Shown one piece after another: positions 16,789-24,201 of a stretch of DNA of 38,917 bases; the stretch's first letter is position 1; every line of letters begins with the position of its first letter. The notes under the pieces are model-generated. The model made no database searches. It was given only the letters and a program-made list of their open reading frames with translations, and was not told where the DNA came from. The DNA is taken from NCBI GenBank assembly GCA_019419505.1, contig DXZS01000005.1, positions 20,143 to 59,059 on the forward strand, written 5' to 3'. Origin of the DNA: Collinsella sp. (lineage in GTDB: Bacteria; Actinomycetota; Coriobacteriia; Coriobacteriales; Coriobacteriaceae). Made by a program: the position numbers and the translations under genes.

Positions 16789-16987
16789 TTTTCTGAATGC
16801 CGGGCCCTAGTTAGTCAACCTGGCTCCCGGGGCGGACCGGAGGGCATGAAGTTTGTCGCGAGTTCCGCACGCAAAGGAAAGCACTTAATGTGCTTTCCGT
16901 CTTGCGCAGGACTGTAGAGCAGCAAACTTCATGCCCTCCGGTCCGCCCCGGGAGCCACCGCTAAGTTATCCCCCGGCATTCAGAAAA
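16789..16987. repeat. Large nested inverted repeat upstream of groESL
   Basis: Three nested stems. Outer 16-bp perfect arms are 16789-16804 / 16972-16987. Middle 35-bp perfect arms are 16821-16855 / 16923-16957. The inner hairpin is 16876-16884 / 16890-16898 (GGAAAGCAC / GTGCTTTCC, loop TTAAT), with a further CGCAA/TTGCG pairing around it. Similarity between the arms extends outward to about 16781 and 16996 (GCACT / AGTGC). It has no coding potential and fills most of the 423-bp gap between the YtcJ-like gene and groES. Whether it is a mobile palindromic element, a structured RNA or a transcription barrier cannot be decided from sequence. Confidence 0.85.
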
Positions 16988-17023
16988 TCTAAGTGCCAAA
17001 AAATAAGATTTTTTGACTCCGTG

Positions 17024-17052
17024 TTGTATAACCCGCCGTTCGTGGGTACCAT
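17024..17052 (+). promoter_or_regulatory. Candidate groESL promoter
   Basis: TTGTAT (17024-17029), 17 bp, TACCAT (17047-17052), about 70 bp before the groES ATG. I searched the leader by eye for a CIRCE operator (TTAGCACTC-N9-GAGTGCTAA) and an HspR-type site and saw neither. Confidence 0.4.
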
Positions 17053-17124
17053 TCAACGCGTACGCAAACAAAAAGGGTTAATTCGCGTGGCATAACCGCG
17101 CGGCCCAAAAAGGAGGAGACAAGC

Positions 17125-17418
17125 ATGTCGTCTTTGAAGCCGCTTGCAGATCGTGTTCTGGTCAAGCCCGACGAGGCCGAGCAGAAGACCGCTTCTGGTC
17201 TGTATATCGCCAGCAACGCTCAGGAGAAGCCGCAGCGCGGCACCATCGTTGCCGTGGGCGCCGGCAAGGTCAACGACAAGGGTGAGCGCATCCCCATGGA
17301 CGTCAAGGTTGGCGACGTTGTCATCTACGGTAAGTTCGGTGGCAACGAGGTCAAGGTCGACGGCGAGAAGTATCTGCTGATGCGCGCCGACGACATCTAC
17401 GCCGTCGTCGAGGCCTAG
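17125..17418 (+). CDS. groES: Co-chaperonin GroES
   Basis: 97 residues, normal for GroES. N-terminal LKPLADRVLVKPDEAE, a mobile loop with EQKTASGLYI and the following GTIVAVGAG, and a C-terminal DIYAVVEA. It caps the GroEL ring during ATP-driven folding. Strong AAGGAGGAG ribosome site (17109-17117). The 96-bp gap to groEL holds a minor hairpin (GCCGC/GCGGC) and no promoter that I can see, so one transcript is likely. Confidence 0.97.
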   Translation: MSSLKPLADRVLVKPDEAEQKTASGLYIASNAQEKPQRGTIVAVGAGKVNDKGERIPMDVKVGDVVIYGKFGGNEVKVDGEKYLLMRADDIYAVVEA

Positions 17419-17514
17419 TCTCGTCGCAATCTCTGATTCGTCTTTGAACGCGCCTGCCGCATAGGACTCGGAAGCGGCGACGCGAGTCACATTTCTTTTG
17501 GAGGATTACTCACC

Positions 17515-19152
17515 ATGGCAAAGAACATTACGTTCAACACCGATGCCCGCGCTAAGCTCGCCAAGGGCGTCAACACTTTGGCCGACGCCGTTACCGTCAC
17601 CATGGGCCCCAAGGGCCGCTACGTCGCCCTGCAGCGCACGTTCGGTGCCCCGACCATCACCAACGACGGCGTTTCCGTCGCCAAGGAGATTGAGCTCGAG
17701 GACAACATCGAGAACATGGGCGCTCAGCTGGTGAAGGAGGTCGCCACCAAGACCAACGACACCGTGGGTGACGGCACCACCACCGCAACCCTGCTCGCCC
17801 AGGCCATCGTCAACGACGGCCTGCGCAACGTCGCCGCTGGCGCCAACCCGCTGGCCATTCGTCGCGGCATCGACAAGGCCGTTAACGCCGCCGTCGCCGA
17901 GATGAAGAAGCAGGCCAAGCCGGTCGAGACCAAGGAGCAGATCGCTTCCGTCGGTACCATCTCCGCCGGTGACCCCGAGGTCGGCGAGAAGATCGCCGAG
18001 GCCATGGAGGTCGTGGGCAAGGACGGCGTCATCACCGTCGAGGATTCCCAGACGTTCGACATCACCATCGACACCGTTGAGGGCATGCAGTTCGACAAGG
18101 GCTATGTCTCCGCTTACTTCGTCACGGATAACGACCGCATGGAGGCCGTGATGAAGGATCCGTACATCCTCATCACCGACCAGAAGATCTCCAGCGTTCA
18201 GGACATTATGCCCGTTCTCGAGGCTGTCCAGCGCGCTGGCCGCGGCCTGCTCATCATCGCTGAGGACATCGACGGCGAGGCCCTGCCTACCCTGGTCCTC
18301 AACAAGATCCGTGGCGCCCTCAACGTCTGCGCCGTCAAGGCTCCGGGCTACGGCGATCGCCGCAAGCGCATCCTCGAGGACATCGCCGTCCTCACCGGTG
18401 GCCAGGCTGCCCTGGACGAGCTGGGTGTGAAGGTCGCTGACATCACCGCCGATATGCTCGGTACCGCTAAGTCCGTCACCATCTCCAAGGACAACACCGT
18501 CGTCGTCGGCGGCGCTGGCTCCAAGGAGGCCATCGACGCTCGTATCGCTCAGATCAAGGGTGAGATGGAGAACACCACCTCTGACTTCGACCGTGAGAAG
18601 CTCCAGGAGCGCCTGGCCAAGCTCTCCGGTGGCGTTGCCGTCATCAAGGTCGGCGCTGCTACCGAGTCCGAGCTCAAGGAGATCAAGCATCGCGTCGAGG
18701 ACGCCCTGCAGGCTACCCGCGCTGCTGTCGAGGAGGGTATCGTCGCCGGCGGCGGCGTCGCCTTCATGGACGCTGCTCCTGCGCTCGATGCTGTCGAGAT
18801 CGACGACCCCGAGGAGAAGATCGGCGTCGACATCGTCAAGAAGGCTCTGACCGCTCCGGTCGCTACCATCGCCAAGAACGCTGGCTTTGAGGGCGCTGTC
18901 GTGGTCGATAAGGTTGCCGAGCTGCCCGCCGGCCAGGGTCTCAACTCTGCCAACGGCGAGTGGGGCGACATGATCGAGATGGGCGTCCTCGACCCCGTCA
19001 AGGTCAGCCGCGTCACCCTTCAGAACGCTGCTTCTGTCGCCAGCCTGATCCTCATCACCGAGGCTACCGTCTCCGATGTGCCCAAGAACACTCAGCTTGA
19101 GGACGCTATCGCTGCTGCTACCGCTGGTCAGCAGGGCGGCGGTATGTACTAA
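17515..19152 (+). CDS. groEL: Chaperonin GroEL
   Basis: 545 residues, full length. It has the ATP-binding GDGTTTATLLAQ segment, TVGDGT, the KAPGYGDRRKRILEDIA block, AAVEEGIVAGGGVA and the classical Gly/Met tail, here GQQGGGMY. The final Tyr after GGGM is a small oddity, since most GroELs end in GGM repeats. Codon bias is extreme, as expected for an abundant protein. TTGGAGGA ribosome site (17499-17506) before ATG 17515. Immediately downstream lies a second very large palindrome (19179-19323). Confidence 0.98.
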   Translation: MAKNITFNTDARAKLAKGVNTLADAVTVTMGPKGRYVALQRTFGAPTITNDGVSVAKEIELEDNIENMGAQLVKEVATKTNDTVGDGTTTATLLAQAIVNDGLRNVAAGANPLAIRRGIDKAVNAAVAEMKKQAKPVETKEQIASVGTISAGDPEVGEKIAEAMEVVGKDGVITVEDSQTFDITIDTVEGMQFDKGYVSAYFVTDNDRMEAVMKDPYILITDQKISSVQDIMPVLEAVQRAGRGLLIIAEDIDGEALPTLVLNKIRGALNVCAVKAPGYGDRRKRILEDIAVLTGGQAALDELGVKVADITADMLGTAKSVTISKDNTVVVGGAGSKEAIDARIAQIKGEMENTTSDFDREKLQERLAKLSGGVAVIKVGAATESELKEIKHRVEDALQATRAAVEEGIVAGGGVAFMDAAPALDAVEIDDPEEKIGVDIVKKALTAPVATIAKNAGFEGAVVVDKVAELPAGQGLNSANGEWGDMIEMGVLDPVKVSRVTLQNAASVASLILITEATVSDVPKNTQLEDAIAAATAGQQGGGMY

Positions 19153-19178
19153 GGCCGACAAGGTCTAGAACTCCCACC

Positions 19179-19323
19179 GGGAATCCGGGGGCGGGACGGG
19201 GACTTCTCTCCGGAACGTCCTCGGACATGCAAAGAGGCTCCGCATCGCGCTTCGCGCTGCGGAGCCTCTTTGCGTCCTGCGGAATATTCCGGAGAGAAGT
19301 CCCCGTCCCGCCCCCGGATTCCC
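19179..19323. repeat. Large nested inverted repeat downstream of groEL
   Basis: Perfect 37-bp arms (19179-19215 / 19287-19323) enclose a second perfect 16-bp hairpin (19229-19244 / 19258-19273), whose loop can form a further GCG/CGC pairing. Starts 27 bp after the groEL stop. Same plan as the upstream palindrome but different sequence. It could terminate groESL transcription, although no T-tract follows. Confidence 0.85.
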
Positions 19324-19393
19324 TGCGTTTACGGCCTTGAGGCCGGCGGGCGGAGAAGGATGTGGTCGATAGGGATACGTGTCCCCTTCGCTG

Positions 19394-19412
19394 TTTCGCG
19401 CTTTGCGCGAAA
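19394..19412. other. Short perfect hairpin TTTCGCGC-TTT-GCGCGAAA
   Basis: 8-bp stem with a 3-nt loop in the 568-bp gap between groEL and ribU. The rest of 19324-19489 shows no gene; I see no further structure in it. Confidence 0.5.
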
Positions 19413-19489
19413 GGCGCGTTGCTTTGGGATGGGTGGGGGACGTGGTTGCTTTGGCAACTGATCTCCGCCACAAATTACCCTTGGCATAC

Positions 19490-19517
19490 TTGCGCGAGAA
19501 CCTGCTCGTGCTACACT
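19490..19517 (+). promoter_or_regulatory. Candidate promoter of the riboflavin transport operon
   Basis: TTGCGC (19490-19495), 16 bp, TACACT (19512-19517), ending about 13 bp before the conserved riboswitch core. The position is right for transcription to start at the riboswitch. Confidence 0.55.
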
Positions 19518-19529
19518 TGCAATTGCTGT

Positions 19530-19706
19530 TTCAGGGCGGGGTGGAATTCCCCACTGGCGGTAAATCGGGCGGTGTCAAAGGGACGCCGTGGCGCAGGCGA
19601 GGTGTCTGCGACCGAGCCGATGAGTCCGCGACCCGTGCGTGTGTTGGTTCGCATGCCGGCTGAACTGGTGAGATCCCAGTACCAACGGTTAGAGTCCGGA
19701 TGAAAG
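19530..19706 (+). ncRNA. FMN riboswitch (RFN element)
   Basis: Conserved RFN blocks appear in order: TTCAGGGCGGGGTG near 19530, CCCCACTGGCGGTA, AGTCCGCGACCC, then GAACTGGTGAGATCCCAGTACC and GGTTAGAGTCCGGATGAAAGA, closing the P1 helix. The variable P2-P3 part holds long GC stems. It binds FMN and lowers expression of the transporter operon when flavin is plentiful. The ribU ribosome site (AGGTG, 19711-19715) follows P1 by only a few bases and I see no T-tract terminator, so control of translation initiation is more likely than termination (inference). Confidence 0.93.
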
Positions 19707-19720
19707 AGGCAGGTGATCTT

Positions 19721-20311
19721 ATGTCTGAACAGTCGCAGCATATCCATTTTGAGAACACGAATAGGTGGAGCACCAAACAGCTCGTTACCATGGCGTTGAT
19801 GTGCGCCTTGGGCGCCCTGTTTATGTACGTGCAGCTGCCTATCCTTCCTTCGGCGCCGTTTTTGACGTATGACCCGTCGCTGGTACCGGCGATGGTGTGC
19901 GGGTTTGCGTATGGTCCTGGCGCCGGCACTGCTGTTGCCGCTATGGCTATCGTTATCCATGCGCTCACCACGGGTGACTGGGTCGGCGCGCTTATGAACC
20001 TGGTTGCCACGCTGGGCTACATTCTGCCTGCGGCTATCGTCTATCAGAAGATGCATACCTATAAGGGTGCCGTGATTGGCCTGGTGCTCGGCGTTATTGC
20101 CGCTACGGCGTTGTCTATGGTCGCAAACCTTACCATTGGCGTATGGTTCTGGTATGGCTCGGTCGATGTGATCGCCCCGCTCATGATTCCTGCCGTGCTG
20201 CCGTTCAACCTTATCAAGACCGTGCTTAACTCGGTGTTGACACTGGCGGTGTATAAAGCGGTCTCCAACCTCATCACGCCTAAAAAGGACCAGGGCAAAG
20301 GCCGCGCATGA
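19721..20311 (+). CDS. ribU: Riboflavin ECF transporter substrate-binding (S) component
   Basis: 196 residues with about six membrane helices. The N-terminal helix has TKQLVTMALMCALGALFMYV with the Ala/Gly face that contacts EcfT. It is followed by PFLTYDPSLVPAMVCGFAYGP (short) and a conserved NLTIGVWF segment. The assignment rests on the RibU-like sequence and the FMN riboswitch directly upstream. ATG 19721 is used; the in-frame ATG at 19700 lies inside the riboswitch P1 region. The end overlaps ecfA by 4 bp (ATGA). Confidence 0.9.
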   Translation: MSEQSQHIHFENTNRWSTKQLVTMALMCALGALFMYVQLPILPSAPFLTYDPSLVPAMVCGFAYGPGAGTAVAAMAIVIHALTTGDWVGALMNLVATLGYILPAAIVYQKMHTYKGAVIGLVLGVIAATALSMVANLTIGVWFWYGSVDVIAPLMIPAVLPFNLIKTVLNSVLTLAVYKAVSNLITPKKDQGKGRA

Positions 20312-22212
20312 TTGAGTGTCGGGGCGTTTCCTTTAGCTATGACGGTGCCGTACCGGCACTCGACGGCGTCGATCTGAATATCGAGGACGGCGAGTTTTTC
20401 TGCATCCTCGGTGGCAATGGGTCGGGCAAGTCGACGTTTGCCAAGCATCTGAATGCGCTGCTGCAGCCCGATGCGGGCACGGTGCGCATTAACGGCATGG
20501 ATGCGTCCGATCCCGAGCTGGTCTACGACATTCGCTCGACCGCGGGCATGGTATTCCAGAATCCCGATGATCAGCTGGTGGCAACGCTTGTCGAAGATGA
20601 CGTTGCGTTTGGTCCCGAAAACCTTGGCGTGCCATCGGCGCAAATTGCGCAGCGCGTACGCGAGGCGCTGAAGGGCGTGGGCCTGGTGGGCTTTGAGTGC
20701 CACGAGACCCATGCGCTTTCGGGCGGCCAAAAGCAGCGCGTGGCGCTTGCCGGCGTGCTCGCCATGGAACCGCGCGTGCTCATATTGGACGAGGCGTCCT
20801 CGATGCTCGATCCGCGTGGACGCAAGGGCCTCATGAAGGCTTGCCGCGCGTTGCACGCTCGCGGCATGACCATCGTGATGATTACGCACTTTATGGAAGA
20901 GGCCGCCGAGGCCGATCGTGTCGCGGTGTTTCGGGCGGGGCGCGTTGCCATGCTCGGTAAGCCCGAGGAAATCTTGACGCGGGCAGACGAACTTGCGCAG
21001 CTCAACCTGGATATGCCGGCGTCGTGCTGTCTGGGCAGGTCGCTTCGTGCGAAGGGCGTGCCCGTTTGCGCACAGGTGCGTGAGGCGGATATGGTCGCCG
21101 AGATTGCGCAGGCTTATGCCGAGCGAAGTGGGGCAGACATCGCGGGGCAGTCTTCCGCATCCCAGTTGGAAATCGCTGACGGCACTGTTCCGGTAGACAA
21201 CGAGGGCAACGCGTCGGAGCCCGTCATAGAGCTATCCCATGTTTCGTACAGTTATTCGCTCAGTCCGCGCGAGCGCCGCCGTTGGCATAAGCGCTCGGCC
21301 ACTGCGGACAAATCGAGCAAACAGGCTCTCTGGGGAAACGACCCCAGCAGCCCGTGGGCGCTGCGCGATGTATCGCTGACGGTGCGTCGCGGCGAGTTCC
21401 TGGGCTTGGCAGGTCATACCGGTTCGGGTAAGTCGACGCTGGTCCAGCATCTCAACGGTTTGATTCGCCCCCAGGAGGGATCCGTTCGCGCGCTGGGGCT
21501 CGATCTGTCAAACAAGAAAGACGCCGCCGCGGTTAAGGCCAAGGTCGGCGTGGTGTTTCAATATCCTGAGCGTCAGCTGTTTGCCGAAACCGTGGCGCAG
21601 GACGTGGCGTTTGGTCCGCATAACCTTGGCTTGCCGCAAGATGAAGTCGACCGTCGTGTCGAGTCATCGCTCTCGCGCGTGGGCCTCGACCTTTCCACGG
21701 TCGGCGACAAGAGTCCCTTTGAGCTTTCGGGCGGTCAGCAACGGCGTGTGGCATTCGCCGGCGTGCTCGCCATGGAGCCCGAAGTCCTGGTGCTCGATGA
21801 ACCCATGGCGGGGCTCGATCCGGCGGCGCGCAGTGATTTCCTGGAGCTCATCGATCGACTCCATCGCGAGGGCCTGACCGTTGTCATGGTTTCGCACAGC
21901 ATGGATGACCTGGCCAATTGCTGCGACCGTATCGTCGTAATGAACGAAGGTGCGGTGTTTGCCGAGGGAACCCCCGCTCAGGTGTTTGCGCATGCGGATG
22001 AGCTTAAATCAATCGGCTTGGGTGTTCCCGCTGCCCAGCGCATGGCGCTGGCGCTTGCGAAGGCAGGCGTGCCGCTGCGCTTTGACGGCCTTTATACGGT
22101 TGAGTCGCTGGCAGACGAGTTGGTGGACCTGCTAATCGGTCGCTCGGGCGGTCCTTCTAACGTCGCGGACATTGCTAAATCCAAGACGGTCGCGCGAGAG
22201 AAGGGCTGCTAA
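20308..22212 (+). CDS. ecfA: Fused energy-coupling factor ATPase EcfA1-EcfA2
   Basis: 634 residues carrying two complete ABC ATPase domains in one chain. Domain 1 (about 1-235): Walker A GGNGSGKST, Q-loop, signature LSGGQKQRVALA, Walker B VLILDEASSMLD, His switch MITHF. A linker of about 100 residues, partly charged, follows. Domain 2 (about 310-590): Walker A GHTGSGKST, FQYPERQLF, LSGGQQRRVAFA, VLVLDEPMAGLDP. In most ECF modules A1 and A2 are separate proteins; fusion is known in some lineages. In domain 1 the Walker B region reads DEASSMLD where domain 2 has DEPMAGLD. It powers RibU through EcfT. Overlaps both neighbours by 1-4 bp. Confidence 0.93.
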   Translation: MIECRGVSFSYDGAVPALDGVDLNIEDGEFFCILGGNGSGKSTFAKHLNALLQPDAGTVRINGMDASDPELVYDIRSTAGMVFQNPDDQLVATLVEDDVAFGPENLGVPSAQIAQRVREALKGVGLVGFECHETHALSGGQKQRVALAGVLAMEPRVLILDEASSMLDPRGRKGLMKACRALHARGMTIVMITHFMEEAAEADRVAVFRAGRVAMLGKPEEILTRADELAQLNLDMPASCCLGRSLRAKGVPVCAQVREADMVAEIAQAYAERSGADIAGQSSASQLEIADGTVPVDNEGNASEPVIELSHVSYSYSLSPRERRRWHKRSATADKSSKQALWGNDPSSPWALRDVSLTVRRGEFLGLAGHTGSGKSTLVQHLNGLIRPQEGSVRALGLDLSNKKDAAAVKAKVGVVFQYPERQLFAETVAQDVAFGPHNLGLPQDEVDRRVESSLSRVGLDLSTVGDKSPFELSGGQQRRVAFAGVLAMEPEVLVLDEPMAGLDPAARSDFLELIDRLHREGLTVVMVSHSMDDLANCCDRIVVMNEGAVFAEGTPAQVFAHADELKSIGLGVPAAQRMALALAKAGVPLRFDGLYTVESLADELVDLLIGRSGGPSNVADIAKSKTVAREKGC

Positions 22213-23012
22213 TGGAGGCGTTTTCGTTTGGCAGCTACTATCCCGGCGATAGTGCGATCCACCGCCTGGACCCGCGAACTAAGTTGCTCTTGGGCTTTGT
22301 GTTTCTGATCACGACGCTGACCGTCGGCGGCTTCCGCGGACTGGCCCCTGTCGCAATGTTTGTCGTGCTGATCTATGCCGTGTCTCGGGTGCCGGTTCGT
22401 CGCGTTCTGTCGTCGATGGCGCCGCTGCTGGCAATCGTCGTCGTGGTCGCGGTGCTCAACTTGTTTACCGACCAGAGCGGGCGCATTCTGTGGCAGCTCG
22501 GCTTTTTGCAGATAAGCGAGGGCTCGCTGCATTCCGCCGCCTTTATGGCGTGCCGCCTGACCTTGATGATGGCCGGTATGAGCGCTATCACGCTCACCAC
22601 GCCGACGCTCGACCTCACCGCGGGCTTTGAGCGCCTGCTCGCATCGTTTGCGCGTGTGGGACTTCCTGCGCACGAGCTCGGCATGATCATGGGTATCGCG
22701 TTGCGCTTTATGCCGCAGTTTGCCACCGAGATGAAGCAGACGGCGGACGCGCAGGCGAGCCGCGGTGCGCGCGTGACGGGGGGCCCGCTCGGCGGCGTGC
22801 GTATGCTCGGCAGTGTGGCGATTCCGCTGTTCACCGGCGTGTTCCGCCATGCCGAGACGCTGTCTGCTGCCATGGATGCACGCTGCTATCACGGCGAGCA
22901 GGGCCGCACGCGCCTGCATGCGCTTGCATTTGGCCGCGGCGATGCGTTGGCGGCGGTGGTGACGGCGTTGCTGCTCATCTGCGTCATCGTCATCAATCTT
23001 CAACTTGTTTAG
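22212..23012 (+). CDS. ecfT: Energy-coupling factor transmembrane protein EcfT
   Basis: 266 residues with four or five membrane helices and a cytosolic coupling region holding two Ala-Arg-Gly-like motifs: ASRGAR and the later DARCYHG, the helices that sit on the two ATPases. Starts HRLDPRTKLLLG, typical for the family. Its ATG overlaps the ecfA stop by one base (TAATG). With RibU and fused EcfA it completes a transporter in one operon. As group II modules serve several S components, it may also work with S components elsewhere in the genome. Confidence 0.93.
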   Translation: MEAFSFGSYYPGDSAIHRLDPRTKLLLGFVFLITTLTVGGFRGLAPVAMFVVLIYAVSRVPVRRVLSSMAPLLAIVVVVAVLNLFTDQSGRILWQLGFLQISEGSLHSAAFMACRLTLMMAGMSAITLTTPTLDLTAGFERLLASFARVGLPAHELGMIMGIALRFMPQFATEMKQTADAQASRGARVTGGPLGGVRMLGSVAIPLFTGVFRHAETLSAAMDARCYHGEQGRTRLHALAFGRGDALAAVVTALLLICVIVINLQLV

Positions 23013-23042
23013 GCGCGATTCGAGCGCAAGAAAGGGGTCCCT

Positions 23043-23489
23043 ATGACCGACAACGACCGCACGGCTCAGCTTGAGCGCGCCTGTTCGTATCTCAGGCGCA
23101 TTCCGGCGTGGTATCTGGCCACGACCGATGTGGCCGACGGGCATCAGCCTCGCGTGAGGCCGTTTTCGTTTGCCATGGTCGATGACGGTAAGTTGTGGTT
23201 TTGCACGTCGCGCGACAAGGATGTGTGGGCGGAGCTGAGCGCGAATCCCAAGTTTGAGCTCTCGGGCTGGAAGCCGGGGGAATGTTGGATCGTATTGACC
23301 GGCGAAGCCGCACTTGAGGACGACGCAGTTGCGAGCGACAAGGTGCGTCAAGCGGGTTTTAAGCACATGGTGGACATTGGCGAGGAACACGAGAGTGCCA
23401 ACGACGGCCGCCTTGCTTTCTTTTCGGTCCGCAACATTGCTGCGCGCTTCTGTGATATCGATGGCAGCGAGGAGCGCCTGGAGCTCTAG
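23043..23489 (+). CDS. Pyridoxamine 5'-phosphate oxidase-fold protein, paralogue 1
   Basis: 148 residues with a split-barrel flavin-binding fold: IPAWYLATTD, RVRPFSFAMVDDGKLWFCTS, KDVWAEL, then FELSGWKPG and WIVLTGEAAL. Family members bind FMN or related cofactors and many are uncharacterised reductases. Placed directly after the riboflavin importer with AAGGGG upstream of the ATG, which fits a flavoprotein role, but the substrate is unknown. The next gene is a clear paralogue, so a local duplication occurred. Confidence 0.82.
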   Translation: MTDNDRTAQLERACSYLRRIPAWYLATTDVADGHQPRVRPFSFAMVDDGKLWFCTSRDKDVWAELSANPKFELSGWKPGECWIVLTGEAALEDDAVASDKVRQAGFKHMVDIGEEHESANDGRLAFFSVRNIAARFCDIDGSEERLEL

Positions 23490-23533
23490 CTCGCACAAAC
23501 CAGGTTCCCAAACTAGCTAGTACAGGAGGAAAC

Positions 23534-23944
23534 GTGGACGGATTGAATACGGTTTTGGAGTATCTGACGTCGGTGCCGGCGTGGTATCTGGCGACGAGCG
23601 TGGATGGACAGCCGCACGTGCGTCCGTTCTCGTTTGCTCAGATTCAGGACGGTAAGCTGTGGTTTGTGACGGCGCGCACCAAAGACGTGTGGCAAGAGCT
23701 GCTACAAAATCAGCGCTTTGAGGCCACGAGTTGGTGGCCGGGCCATGGCTGGCTCATCTTGCGCGGGCGTGCCGGCTTGGATGACCGGGCCTTAGACGAA
23801 ATGCGCGAAGCCGGGTGGAAGCATCTAGAGCGCCTGGGCGAGCACTATGAGGGGCCTAACGACCCCACGCTCGTCTTCTTTAGCGTCGAGGATCCCGAGG
23901 CTTTTATCTGCAATCACGACGAATGGGTGCCGGTCGAGCTCTAG
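23534..23944 (+). CDS. Pyridoxamine 5'-phosphate oxidase-fold protein, paralogue 2
   Basis: 136 residues, same order of blocks as the preceding gene: VPAWYLATSVDGQPHVRPFS, DGKLWFVTARTKDVWQEL, WLILRGRAGL, FFSVEDPEAFIC. GTG start at 23534 with AGGAGGA (23524-23530). About half of the positions in the N-terminal block agree with paralogue 1 by eye. Shorter, lacking the acidic insertion around residue 100 of paralogue 1. Terminated by the hairpin at 23982. Confidence 0.82.
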   Translation: MDGLNTVLEYLTSVPAWYLATSVDGQPHVRPFSFAQIQDGKLWFVTARTKDVWQELLQNQRFEATSWWPGHGWLILRGRAGLDDRALDEMREAGWKHLERLGEHYEGPNDPTLVFFSVEDPEAFICNHDEWVPVEL

Positions 23945-23981
23945 CCAGCTGGCTCATCCTAACAACTTGGTTTTCGCATGG

Positions 23982-24042
23982 GCGGGCCCCGTATTGCCCG
24001 GCGCCGTTAGGAGCGCCGGTCAATACGGGGCCCGCTCCATTT
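23982..24042 (+). terminator. Very long hairpin terminator after the PNPOx pair
   Basis: Outer 15-bp arms 23982-23996 / 24021-24035 and inner 7-bp arms 23998-24004 / 24013-24019, separated by a single C/T mismatch. The 8-nt loop is CGTTAGGA, and TCCATTTG follows. 22 paired bases is unusually long for a plain terminator. Confidence 0.7.
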
Positions 24043-24078
24043 GTCAATTCCTTCAAGCGAATGTGTCGGGAATGTTTC

Positions 24079-24117
24079 AATGCATGAATATGTAAACCAT
24101 TTACGTGTTAATGCATC
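24079..24117 (+). promoter_or_regulatory. Candidate ArgR operator (paired ARG-box-like palindrome) upstream of argC
   Basis: The 39 bp form two 18-bp half-elements in inverted orientation around CCA: AATGCATGAATATGTAAA (24079-24096) and TTTACGTGTTAATGCATC (24100-24117). They agree at 14 of 18 positions when one is inverted. Two 18-bp boxes 3 bp apart is the known layout of ArgR operators, and TGAAT/ATGCAT parts resemble ARG boxes. A possible extended -10 (TGC-TAAAGT, 24124-24132) lies just downstream, so binding would block the promoter. Inference from symmetry and position. Confidence 0.5.
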
Positions 24118-24201
24118 TTTTGGTGCTAAAGTTTCAACCCACTTCATAACGACCGCTGTGAAATGCGCATCGGTGCATAAATCGCAGACAAGGAGTCTGA
24201 T

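Noticed and set aside
17506..19161. 551-residue open frame antisense to groEL
   Set aside because: It mirrors the extreme codon bias of groEL (few stops in the complementary frame) and has no recognisable domain.
19700..19720. Earlier in-frame ATG (19700) for ribU
   Set aside because: It lies in the conserved GGATGAAAGA part of the FMN riboswitch; ATG 19721 follows a ribosome site.
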